From: Providencia sp. R33
Lineage (GTDB): Bacteria; Pseudomonadota; Gammaproteobacteria; Enterobacterales; Enterobacteriaceae
Direction of reading: 5' to 3'
NCBI RefSeq assembly: GCF_019343475.1
Contig: NZ_CP072453.1
Span: 2,294,001 to 2,358,000 of the forward strand
Length of the DNA stretch: 64,000 nucleotides
Shown here: piece by piece, positions 18,622 to 27,665 of the stretch
Numbering within the stretch: position 1 is the first letter of the stretch
Layout of the letters: each line of letters opens with the position of its first letter
Program-made: the position numbers and the translations under genes
The notes under the pieces: generated by a model
The model's database searches: none
Told to the model about the DNA's origin: nothing
What the model saw: the letters and a program-made list of their open reading frames with translations, nothing else

Positions 18622-21600
18622 CTAAATTTTACTGTTAACCAAATGGTCTACCCATTCAAAATGCGTCAGGCGTTTTTCTGCTAACGCCGCTTTTAACGTA
18701 TTATCTGATGTACTTTCATACTCATAACGTTGCTCTACCATGAGTTGGATCAGTTTATCTACGGTTTGCTCTGATTTATTACGCCAACTTTCATGGGTTT
18801 GATGATGGAAGTGAATGTTTGTCTGGTTAACATTCGATATCACAGGGCTTTGATGATGAATATGAACCCATCTACCTGTAATTGATTGAATGGAGGTTTG
18901 AGTATAACCTTGCTGGGTCTGCACTTCTGTTAAGCTATCCTGTTTAAAATTAATAAGGTAAACATGGTTACTACCTTCATTATCAAGAATATTAACATCA
19001 CCCACTCCATCCCCATAAATAAGGTATACATCATTGCTTTTGCCGCCCAGAAGTCTATCTTTACCTTGTGTTGAAATTAATAAATCGCTATTTTCTCCAC
19101 CCACTAATTGGTCGTTCCCTTTGCCACCATGAAGGACATTTTCACCACCAAGTGTGGTCAGTTCATCATGACCTTTTCCACCCTTGATGATACGGCCTTG
19201 TTTGCTCTCATCCAAGATCACATCATTTCCCTCTAACGAGTCAACGAGCCAAGGGGCTTTTGTCTCTATTCCTTTAAATATTTGTACGTCATCTCGGTCT
19301 GAGAGCGTTAATTGAATATTTTCTACATTAATGGCAACATGACTTTGTGTTTCAATTCCATCTAATTCACCATCAAGGGCAAAAATAGGTTTCCAGTCAT
19401 TATTTCCCATTCTTTTTTCTTCTAAAGAACGGGAATGAATATCGTTAAAAAGCTTATCCATCCCACCTTGTATTAACGATCCTAAATGATCCGAAGGCGC
19501 AGAATATAAATGAACTTGGTTTTTATCCGTTATGGTTCTTTTTACGACAACAATCTTACCTGCTGAAGATAAATAGCGGTGATAAATAATATTATCATTT
19601 TCTTCTGTAATTGCTTCACTCGTAAAATTAATTAAATGAATATGGTTATTACCTTCTAGGTCATCAACATATACAAGGCCAGCTTGGCTACCATCGATTA
19701 AATAATGGTCATCCCCTTTTCCACCTTGCAAAGTATCAAAACCCGAACTGGAAAGCAGCACATCATCCCCCTCCCCTCCAGTAAGTTCATTTTCACCATC
19801 CCCCCCGTACAAAACATTAAATTCTCCTGCACTGGTGATTATGTCATTCCCCAAGCCACCAGAAATAAAGTTCACTTGAGAGCTATAATTTATAATAGCG
19901 TCATCCCCGCCTAGGCCATTAATTAGTCCATTTTTTGGTATATAGCCTTTCGGTAAAACAATTGCATCTGAGTCATCAGTTTCTTTATTTACTGATACTA
20001 TCGGCGTAATGATACATTGCCCTTTTCGTAAATTAACATTAAACAAATTGCTATGTTTATCTTGGATAACAACAGCATGTTGCATACTCTCATCAAAGTT
20101 ATCAAATCGAATAGAGAGGTTTGTAATGTTGAACCTATCTTTTAAAACAATTTTAGAACCTTCCATTTTTAATTCAAAAGCATTAATAGTTGGGAGCAAT
20201 AAAACTACTTTATCATTTTCACCATACAAACCTCTTACCGTAGAAAAATCAAAAATAATATCTTGTTGATAAAGTTCAATATTGTCGAACCGGTAAATAT
20301 CTTTGCCTAAACTGACCTTGATATCATTCCCCCCTGAAACATAATTGAGTACATCATTCTTTGAGCTCCCTTCATATGTTAAACCATCAGCAAGACCTAG
20401 CCATTTAAAATCTCCCCAACTTGGTTTAGCATATATTCTACTTTGATTTAAAATCATTGCGGAATCTGAAGCCGAAATATAAACCGATTTTTCATTACCC
20501 ATAGCCTTTTGATCAAATGATTGTAAATAGGTAATGTCAAATATCTTTTCTTCTATTGTTTCTTCTAATTTTCCATCTATATCTTTGAGTCTACTATTAA
20601 GTAAAAAACCGTCTCTTGTTCTAATATGATAATTATGATTAAGTGTTTTTACTTCATTTAAATCAATATATACATTGTGTAATTTTATTGTCATATAACC
20701 ATCAAAATTAGCTACTCTCTTCCCATCTAACTTCATAACTGGCATAGACAGTTCTAATACTAAGTTGTTGCCATCTAAATAAGCCTCCTTTATTTCACTG
20801 AGGTCATAATCTAAATTAACAATACTACTAGATGCAGTTTCTTCATTGATATTTACTACTCTGTGATGAAAATCATAATGACTTTTATTAAAAATCCTCT
20901 TTTGCTCAAATGCTTTTTTCTCTGAGTTATATATTTTCTTATTTAAGAAAACATCTGATACTTCGCTTTCCCAGTCATAACGACGAATATGATATGTATC
21001 ATCACCCTCTCCACCATAAGCACTACCATGACTTAGTATTAATCTGTCATTTCCTGCATGCCCATAAATTAAATCCTGACCACTTCCACCATCTAAAACA
21101 TTATCATTATTATCACCAATGATGCTATCATTCGTTGCACGCCCCCTAATAATAATGTTTTCCATATTAAAAACATGCGCAACCTGTATATTAGAACCAA
21201 ATTCTTTTTTTCCATTAAGGTAATTAATGACATTTTTATTTAAATTAATTTCGATAGCCGTAACTGTGTCTGGATGTTCATCTATAATGATAGTATCATT
21301 CCCACCCTGGCCATCAAAATATTTTCTTGTCATAGATTCTGATAACTTCAATAGAAAAGATCTATTTTCATTTAAGAAATCTTTATCCCTTAGATAAAAA
21401 TAATCATTTTTACTGCCTCCGACAAAAAACTTATTTCCATTTAAAGCCTGAAATGCATTAATTACATTATTCTTACCTATTATTATATCCGTACCATTTC
21501 CAGAATTAAAGCTAATACCGCCAAACCTTGACTCATTAATATATCTGGAAATTAAATCACCATCATTAAACTCCTTTGATAAATACTTGTTTATGCCATT

Positions 21601-24600
21601 TTTATTATTATGAAATATTTTAATCTCTCCAGTAACAACAAATAACTTCGCATTCCTCACATCTGATGGCACTATATTATTCTGATACTTTTTCGGTTGG
21701 CTAACATCATTGATGTTATGCGTTTTTTTAAACTGTTCCAATAGCAGATTATTATAGTCCGAATTTAGATTTAAATATTCTGATGAACTTTCAGTTCCTA
21801 TTAATTTCCTGCCTGATACAGCTTTCTTTCTTGGCCTAAAAGCACTTACTGCATCATCTTGAGTACGTTTTCTTACTTCACCATTTTTACTTAAAAAATA
21901 TTCATTTTGTAAAATATTTATTTCTTCTAAATTAAAATTCGGCGCACCTTGCTTAGTATATTTGATGAATTCATTCTTATACCCGCTTCTGACTTCTTTA
22001 CCACCAAAGTAATCTGTATAATAACCTGCGATCATTTCTTCACCATCAGCCACTAAATAGAATCGCTCCTCATCAACTATTCTTGGTTTTTCAATTATCT
22101 TTAAATGATATTTAAAACCTGCAGGGGCTAATGTGCGCTCAAATCGTTCAACATCAGATTCCCAATCTGCTTTTTCAAAGAATTCAAGATAACGTTTTGT
22201 CGTGAGATCATGTTGTGTACGTAAAGTTGGTTCTAGCCCTAAAGCACCGCGGATCCCCTCCTCTAATTCCCGATCCCAACTAATGTCTATTTCTTGCTTA
22301 ATATTTTCAACGGCACGCACCCCATTATAAACCCAACCACCGACTAGTATAATTCCACCTATGACAACGCCTATTACTGGTATTGTCGAAGAGGCAACTA
22401 ATACTGCAACTACAGTGATGCCATTCACCACAAAACTTGCAATCGATAATGCTGCGTTAACAATTAAATCTTGCCGCTGTTTAGGATCCTTCACGGTGTC
22501 AAGCTTAGACAAATTATCATAAGCTTGGTAGGCATCAAACCCCATACCCGCTAAATTGAACATAATCATAACACCAGCCGCTAAACGAGGGCGGAATGAA
22601 GAAATATTATTTGTATTATGAACAATTTTCAATAATACCGGCTGTAATATCATATCCCCGTAATTTGCAAAAGCATTACCGCACGTAATATAAAGTTGTT
22701 TTTCAATTTCTAAACGCTCTTTCTGGGTTAAATCAGGGTCATCTAATTTATTAATCAATGCATATAAGCTAATTAGCGATTGTAATGCCCCGGCAGTTCC
22801 CATTACTTGCCCAACACGCCCACCAATTCGTTGAAAACGAGGTAAATTACTCCCTATTTTATGAAGACTTTTAACTAACTCTGTAGATTGCTTAGAATTT
22901 TTAAGATCGACATCTTTGGCAATAATCTTAAGTTGTTCTTTTAATATATGTGTATTTTTAAAATCAGTATCATAATTAATGATTAAATCTACATCATTTG
23001 CTCTTTTATATAGTATTTTTAGTAAGCTCAAGCCATCATCGCTTTGCGCTTTTAACAAAGTCAACTCAGCGGCTAGGTTCTCAGCATTAAAACGAATTTT
23101 ATGGCTCCACCCTTCTGACATAGTGTCGAGCAAAGTGAGTGGTCTTCCATCAATGCTGACCCCCAACCCTTGTAATTTTGATAGAGATATTTTTTCACCA
23201 TCGATATAAACCCAACAATTAACGGAATCTGTAAAATACTGATTTTTTAAAATATGTTCTTTCTGAGTTTTATACTGACCCATATTTTTTTGTAATGCAG
23301 GTGCATCCAAGTCAATAAGTTTCATATCAGCCCTGACTTTGCCATTCGAATCGAAACCAAATCCCGCATATTCACTACGTGTTATTTTTCTTCCATCCGA
23401 CAAAATAATTTCATCATTAAAATAATTAGTAATAAACTGGTGAAACTGCTTTTTCGCCAAGTTAGCATCTGTATTTTTAATGCTAAGCTGAAAACCATTA
23501 GGGTCATATAAGCTATAAATATAATTACCATCTCGAATAGAATGATTAACCGTATAGCTTACTGATTTCCCTTTTATTATTAAGATAGAATTATCTACGG
23601 TGTGATAGTGTCTATTATTTGCATCAATAACTGAAAGTATCGATTGGTCAGCGGCTTCTATGCCATTTTTAGTCATATTTTGTATAACATCTTCAGTATA
23701 ACTTTGTATTTTTTGTAGTAATTCTGTTTCTCCATCAGAAAGCATACCCCGCAGTTGTTTCTGTTCCAACGATGCTTTACGGTCAAAAAACAAACAAGCC
23801 GAATCTTCCCCAGCTAATTGAAACTCCACACCATACAACAACCCCATTTTCACATCATAATTAGTTGACTGGCTTAATCCTCGTATTGAATTATGGTTAA
23901 CTTTATTTAATTTGATATCTGAGTATTTATTAATTTTTTGGTTAACTATACTGTTGAATTGTTGGTTTTGTAGCATTGTTAAATTTTTATATTGCTCAAC
24001 GATACCCTTTAAATTAATGTTTTTTAGAGAAAAACTTTTATCTGTAAAATGGCTGTCATTTAATTGACTAATTTCAATTAAATGATTCTTCAATAATAAA
24101 AATGCATTTTCATTATTAACCACAGATAATACTTTCCCATTGTCTAAGCCACTTATTGATGGAAATAATGACTCAAGCTGATTTCGTGATTTTAAACTTA
24201 AATCTTTTAATGTGATTGTTCCATCATTTAATGCTTTTAATATAGTACAGGTATCTTTTGCTTGTATTTGTATTTTAGTGGGTAAGTCACTATTAAATAT
24301 ACCGTCCCATTCTTGGCGGCTTGTTGCATTATCGCCATTAAAGTATTGATTAACCTTTGGTGAAATAAGTGGGTCATTTACTGCAATAGCTAACTTATGA
24401 TGATTTAACGCCCCATTTTCATCGGTAAAATACCCTTTAAGATATGGATGACTTTCTAAATTGATATCTTTAACATCAATATTTTTTAATGAAATTTTTT
24501 CCAATAACGAAATGAGCTGCTGATTAGAGTGACTTGTGAGTTTAGTTGTAGAGATATCACTATTCGCCCCTATGAATTTATTAAGAACTTCATGGGTAAA

Positions 24601-26733
24601 TTTAGATTTAACATCACAGTTAATACCTTGTAATTTAAGCCATTCAGATAAACTATTAATAAATATTTTGTGCTCACCAGCTTCCGTTATCATTGCTGGT
24701 CCAACAGAATGGAATAGAATATTATTAGGATTTATCAGCGGATATTGCTTTTTGAGTGCCGATAACTCAATAGATAATGCATTTGTTGGCTTTCGTACTG
24801 TTTCTGTATCACCAATCACCACCCAATTAGTTATTTTTTGTTTTTCCATTAAAGAAATTAAATGTTCTGTACCATACTCTAAAATATGTTTTTTACTATC
24901 CACATCCATTTGAAATATTAATGTGTTTTGAGGACTTCTAGCGGCTAAACTCTCCGCTTGTAATAACCCTTTTTTATCCCCCGTTATCCTAATAATAACG
25001 GTTAATTCTTCTGAATGCTGAATTGTATTTGTTAATGACTTTTTTTGAATATTTTGACTATTAACCATCTTCCAAATAGGAATATCTATGATACCAAGTT
25101 CATTTAATCGCGTAGAGAAAGTAGTACAAAAATCACTGGGCAACATACTGTTGTGCTTTTTAAGCTCCTGAACAAATAATTTATAAACATCATGATTATA
25201 AGCTACTTTTTTAAGTAAATTATTATCAAGGATACGTGTGTCAGGATCCCTAAACATATACATCGGGTCGGGCTCAATATAATCATTTAACTGAGCGAGT
25301 GACAGCTCACCACGGCGAAGCTCATTAATAAAATATAATGTACTAGAGTTATTATTTATCCTAATTTGCTCACTGCCTGAGTGGTATTGATAGATAAATT
25401 TGTAACCTTGCGTATTTACCGTATCTTTTGCAAAATCAATAGAATAGATAATCTTAGAGCCTAAATAAATATTTCCGACTTGCCGATTATAAGCAACGAC
25501 AGGGGCACGAACATTATTCTCGGCGAGTATACTAGTCGCTTTTATCGCAAAGTTTTCATTAACACCTCCTCGACCTAAATTACACCCTAGCATAACGAGT
25601 TTATCTGGCACTGTATTTTTTAATACTTTTCTGCGTAAATACATTAATGCTTCTACATATTGCTGTGCATTTTTCTCCATATAAAGCGTTGGCTGATGAT
25701 TACCATAATATCTTCCATGGCCAATTGTTACCCAACGTATTTTTCCTACATTAATTCTATTTAAGTCTCCATGTAAGATTTTATATTGCTTCGAGCCCAT
25801 ATCATACTGAATAACCATAGAGTCTTCAGGGTGTTTAGAAAATGCATGAGCGGTTGCTTTAGCTGACTCTTTATCACCTCCATTTTGAATAATAATATTA
25901 TAGGTATATTCAGTCGGTTTTGCCTGTCTATTAGTTTCCGCATCTTTAGCTTTATTTTGACGGTACATCAACATTGGATCTAACCAAGTATCTAAGCTGT
26001 CTATATTTGGAGAATGGCTTTCTGGCAATCGGCTATTTTTATGCTCTTCCTGTATATTTAAATAAATATCATCAAAGTCTGCATCTAACTGAACAGCTAG
26101 TTTTTCTGTACTGGGCTCATTATTGCTGATACTTTTCTTCCGTATTATTTCATCTCTTCCTTCAATAAAACTAACTGATACTTTACGTTTAGGATCGAAA
26201 TATTGACCATTATCTCCTTCACTCCATTTTTTATTTAATGGGGCTCTATAGCCTTGATTTATTAATAACTGCTGAAAGTTAGAAAGATCTTCAACATCAT
26301 TAACAATGATTGCTCCTTGAGGGTTCATATGAAAATAGGTATCAATGGATTCGGTCGTACCTGTAAGGGCATTTTTTCCTTTTAGTTTTTCCGGTAATAA
26401 AAAGGTAATTGGAAAATTTTCGTTCATTATACTTGCGGGGTTAGCATCATCGGCACCATGGTGGATCAGCTCCATCCCATCCGCTAAACCAAGTTTTTTA
26501 TTTAACTTATTTTTTATTTCTTTAATTTTTTTATTTGTAATTCCATTATCTTTTCCTTCTTTCCTATTATATTCTATTTCATCATTATATAATTTTTTTT
26601 GTTCTGAATTTAATTCATCATAATTTACATTAGCCTTCCATTCATCCCATGTTAACATTGGTGTTACTTTTACATAATGCTCTAAATCTGACATCGGAAA
26701 AATAATACTGAAAACATCATAATCTGCGGTCAT
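18622..26733 (-). CDS. Giant RTX toxin, main frame: second half of an ExoY-like cyclase domain, CPD, pore-forming and RTX domains
   Basis: Reading frame of 2703 residues, not independent by homology: it continues the cyclase domain of the frame upstream (26825-27463). Domains in order. Residues 1-190: cyclase second part with MTADYDVF (metal ligands Asp4 and Asp6) and catalytic His92 in IHHGADDAN, most like ExoY. About 275-455: C80/CPD-like autoprotease with GHG His339 and GCN Cys384. About 575-710: a second CPD-like fold with Asp and Ser-Val where the His and Cys belong. About 960-1110: possible Cys980/His1064/Asp1077 triad. About 1300-1490: TcdA/TcdB-like pore-forming region with hydrophobic stretches near 1385-1470. 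From 1740, GGxGxDxx-type RTX repeats in three clusters (1740-1910, 2265-2345, 2510-2580). The gene is strongly AT-rich, sits between aspC and gloC where E. coli has no gene, and is probably acquired. Translation alone from the first ATG would lack the catalytic lysines. Confidence 0.85.
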   Translation of the reverse strand: MTADYDVFSIIFPMSDLEHYVKVTPMLTWDEWKANVNYDELNSEQKKLYNDEIEYNRKEGKDNGITNKKIKEIKNKLNKKLGLADGMELIHHGADDANPASIMNENFPITFLLPEKLKGKNALTGTTESIDTYFHMNPQGAIIVNDVEDLSNFQQLLINQGYRAPLNKKWSEGDNGQYFDPKRKVSVSFIEGRDEIIRKKSISNNEPSTEKLAVQLDADFDDIYLNIQEEHKNSRLPESHSPNIDSLDTWLDPMLMYRQNKAKDAETNRQAKPTEYTYNIIIQNGGDKESAKATAHAFSKHPEDSMVIQYDMGSKQYKILHGDLNRINVGKIRWVTIGHGRYYGNHQPTLYMEKNAQQYVEALMYLRRKVLKNTVPDKLVMLGCNLGRGGVNENFAIKATSILAENNVRAPVVAYNRQVGNIYLGSKIIYSIDFAKDTVNTQGYKFIYQYHSGSEQIRINNNSSTLYFINELRRGELSLAQLNDYIEPDPMYMFRDPDTRILDNNLLKKVAYNHDVYKLFVQELKKHNSMLPSDFCTTFSTRLNELGIIDIPIWKMVNSQNIQKKSLTNTIQHSEELTVIIRITGDKKGLLQAESLAARSPQNTLIFQMDVDSKKHILEYGTEHLISLMEKQKITNWVVIGDTETVRKPTNALSIELSALKKQYPLINPNNILFHSVGPAMITEAGEHKIFINSLSEWLKLQGINCDVKSKFTHEVLNKFIGANSDISTTKLTSHSNQQLISLLEKISLKNIDVKDINLESHPYLKGYFTDENGALNHHKLAIAVNDPLISPKVNQYFNGDNATSRQEWDGIFNSDLPTKIQIQAKDTCTILKALNDGTITLKDLSLKSRNQLESLFPSISGLDNGKVLSVVNNENAFLLLKNHLIEISQLNDSHFTDKSFSLKNINLKGIVEQYKNLTMLQNQQFNSIVNQKINKYSDIKLNKVNHNSIRGLSQSTNYDVKMGLLYGVEFQLAGEDSACLFFDRKASLEQKQLRGMLSDGETELLQKIQSYTEDVIQNMTKNGIEAADQSILSVIDANNRHYHTVDNSILIIKGKSVSYTVNHSIRDGNYIYSLYDPNGFQLSIKNTDANLAKKQFHQFITNYFNDEIILSDGRKITRSEYAGFGFDSNGKVRADMKLIDLDAPALQKNMGQYKTQKEHILKNQYFTDSVNCWVYIDGEKISLSKLQGLGVSIDGRPLTLLDTMSEGWSHKIRFNAENLAAELTLLKAQSDDGLSLLKILYKRANDVDLIINYDTDFKNTHILKEQLKIIAKDVDLKNSKQSTELVKSLHKIGSNLPRFQRIGGRVGQVMGTAGALQSLISLYALINKLDDPDLTQKERLEIEKQLYITCGNAFANYGDMILQPVLLKIVHNTNNISSFRPRLAAGVMIMFNLAGMGFDAYQAYDNLSKLDTVKDPKQRQDLIVNAALSIASFVVNGITVVAVLVASSTIPVIGVVIGGIILVGGWVYNGVRAVENIKQEIDISWDRELEEGIRGALGLEPTLRTQHDLTTKRYLEFFEKADWESDVERFERTLAPAGFKYHLKIIEKPRIVDEERFYLVADGEEMIAGYYTDYFGGKEVRSGYKNEFIKYTKQGAPNFNLEEINILQNEYFLSKNGEVRKRTQDDAVSAFRPRKKAVSGRKLIGTESSSEYLNLNSDYNNLLLEQFKKTHNINDVSQPKKYQNNIVPSDVRNAKLFVVTGEIKIFHNNKNGINKYLSKEFNDGDLISRYINESRFGGISFNSGNGTDIIIGKNNVINAFQALNGNKFFVGGSKNDYFYLRDKDFLNENRSFLLKLSESMTRKYFDGQGGNDTIIIDEHPDTVTAIEINLNKNVINYLNGKKEFGSNIQVAHVFNMENIIIRGRATNDSIIGDNNDNVLDGGSGQDLIYGHAGNDRLILSHGSAYGGEGDDTYHIRRYDWESEVSDVFLNKKIYNSEKKAFEQKRIFNKSHYDFHHRVVNINEETASSSIVNLDYDLSEIKEAYLDGNNLVLELSMPVMKLDGKRVANFDGYMTIKLHNVYIDLNEVKTLNHNYHIRTRDGFLLNSRLKDIDGKLEETIEEKIFDITYLQSFDQKAMGNEKSVYISASDSAMILNQSRIYAKPSWGDFKWLGLADGLTYEGSSKNDVLNYVSGGNDIKVSLGKDIYRFDNIELYQQDIIFDFSTVRGLYGENDKVVLLLPTINAFELKMEGSKIVLKDRFNITNLSIRFDNFDESMQHAVVIQDKHSNLFNVNLRKGQCIITPIVSVNKETDDSDAIVLPKGYIPKNGLINGLGGDDAIINYSSQVNFISGGLGNDIITSAGEFNVLYGGDGENELTGGEGDDVLLSSSGFDTLQGGKGDDHYLIDGSQAGLVYVDDLEGNNHIHLINFTSEAITEENDNIIYHRYLSSAGKIVVVKRTITDKNQVHLYSAPSDHLGSLIQGGMDKLFNDIHSRSLEEKRMGNNDWKPIFALDGELDGIETQSHVAINVENIQLTLSDRDDVQIFKGIETKAPWLVDSLEGNDVILDESKQGRIIKGGKGHDELTTLGGENVLHGGKGNDQLVGGENSDLLISTQGKDRLLGGKSNDVYLIYGDGVGDVNILDNEGSNHVYLINFKQDSLTEVQTQQGYTQTSIQSITGRWVHIHHQSPVISNVNQTNIHFHHQTHESWRNKSEQTVDKLIQLMVEQRYEYESTSDNTLKAALAEKRLTHFEWVDHLVNSKI

Positions 26734-26824
26734 TGCTTTTCCTGTTTTAGGATCACCAATAACATAAAATGGTTTTATTTTATTATTTTCCTGATGATAT
26801 ACATCCCATACATCCCTCCCTTCT

Positions 26825-27463
26825 TTAATACTTTTTTTTTAGAAAAAACACTTTTTCAACATCATCAAAAGATGCCGTTATCTCTTTATATCCATCATGT
26901 TTATTTTTATCTGAAAAATAGATCGTTTTATATTGTATAAGCTCCTCAACTCTTTCTTGAGTAATTTCTAATATAACAGCAATAGCTTTACCTTCATTAA
27001 TAGATTCTTGTGAGTAACTGTTATATTTTTTACTATTTTCTCTCCCTGATTTTTTTGCAAATTGCTGTTTTACAGGAATAAAGCCTGTATGTGGCCCCCA
27101 GTCTGAACTTTTCGCTTTTATCGCTAACCCTTTGCTACTGTATTCTCCAGTTCCTATAATACTTGTTGATTTAGGATCAACCGGACGAATACCAATAATA
27201 ATATTCTCCTCATTGGCAACTTGGCTGATTAAACTTTGATGTATTTCTGAAACACCTGAAATAGGTGCATCAATATCTTTGTTCAAAGGTGTGAGATGTA
27301 AGTTAATACTGGTATAGTCTTTATTAACATCTCTAAAATTATTTTTTTGTGGTAATGACGAATATGAATCATCCAAGCTAATTGTTTTTTTACTCTCTTC
27401 ATTATTAGCATTTTCAATGGAATTAATTTTAGACAAATCCAAATCTATATTTACTTTACCCAT
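26825..27463 (-). CDS. First part of the ExoY-like cyclase domain of the giant RTX toxin (separated by a frameshift)
   Basis: Frame of 212 residues ending at a TAA just after a run of nine A. Residues 90-140 match the first catalytic segment of class II adenylate cyclases: GIRPVDPKST, then SSKGLAIKAKSSDWGPHTGFIPV, with the two catalytic lysines at 111 and 118 spaced seven apart, as in CyaA Lys58/Lys65. The ExoY-like helix TQERVEELIQ follows. The rest of the domain is in the next frame. Removing one A from the run joins the two and gives a protein of about 2946 residues. The ATG at 27463 is chosen because AGGG lies 6 bases before it; the ATG two codons earlier directly abuts AGGG. No signal peptide is seen, as expected for type I export. 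Confidence 0.8.
   Translation of the reverse strand: MGKVNIDLDLSKINSIENANNEESKKTISLDDSYSSLPQKNNFRDVNKDYTSINLHLTPLNKDIDAPISGVSEIHQSLISQVANEENIIIGIRPVDPKSTSIIGTGEYSSKGLAIKAKSSDWGPHTGFIPVKQQFAKKSGRENSKKYNSYSQESINEGKAIAVILEITQERVEELIQYKTIYFSDKNKHDGYKEITASFDDVEKVFFLKKKY
26832..26840 (-). other. A9 homopolymer frameshift site in the toxin gene
   Basis: The minus strand reads CTA followed by eight more A, then GTATTAA, ending the first frame. The downstream frame is open back to a TAA overlapping the first A of the run, so the two frames overlap by only 14 bases here. Losing one A (or gaining two) restores continuity, reading L-K-K-S-I-K-E-G-R-D-V-W into the cyclase domain. On the ribosome this needs a +1 shift; an ordinary -1 slip would not restore it. 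Confidence 0.85.
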
Positions 27464-27609
27464 ATACATCCCTATATATATAAAATTTTGATATTAAAAC
27501 AAGAATAAAAATCAACTTAAAATATCAGATATTTAAAATATAGCTAGATTCAAATAATATAATTAGGACATAGTTTTAAATAAATTTAAATTATATATTC
27601 CACATGCAA

Positions 27610-27633
27610 AATAACCCCAAAAAAGGGGTTATT
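27610..27633 (-). terminator. Terminator after gloC
   Basis: AATAACCCC/GGGGTTATT stem with a 6-base loop; the minus strand continues TTTGC. It separates the backbone genes from the AT-rich toxin promoter region that begins just to its left. Confidence 0.7.
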
Positions 27634-27665
27634 GAATGATGCTATGAATAATTAATTTCAGTAAA

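Noticed and set aside
26825..27463. Independent small effector gene upstream of the toxin
   Set aside because: Its sequence is only the first part of a class II cyclase domain and the missing motifs follow immediately in the next frame.
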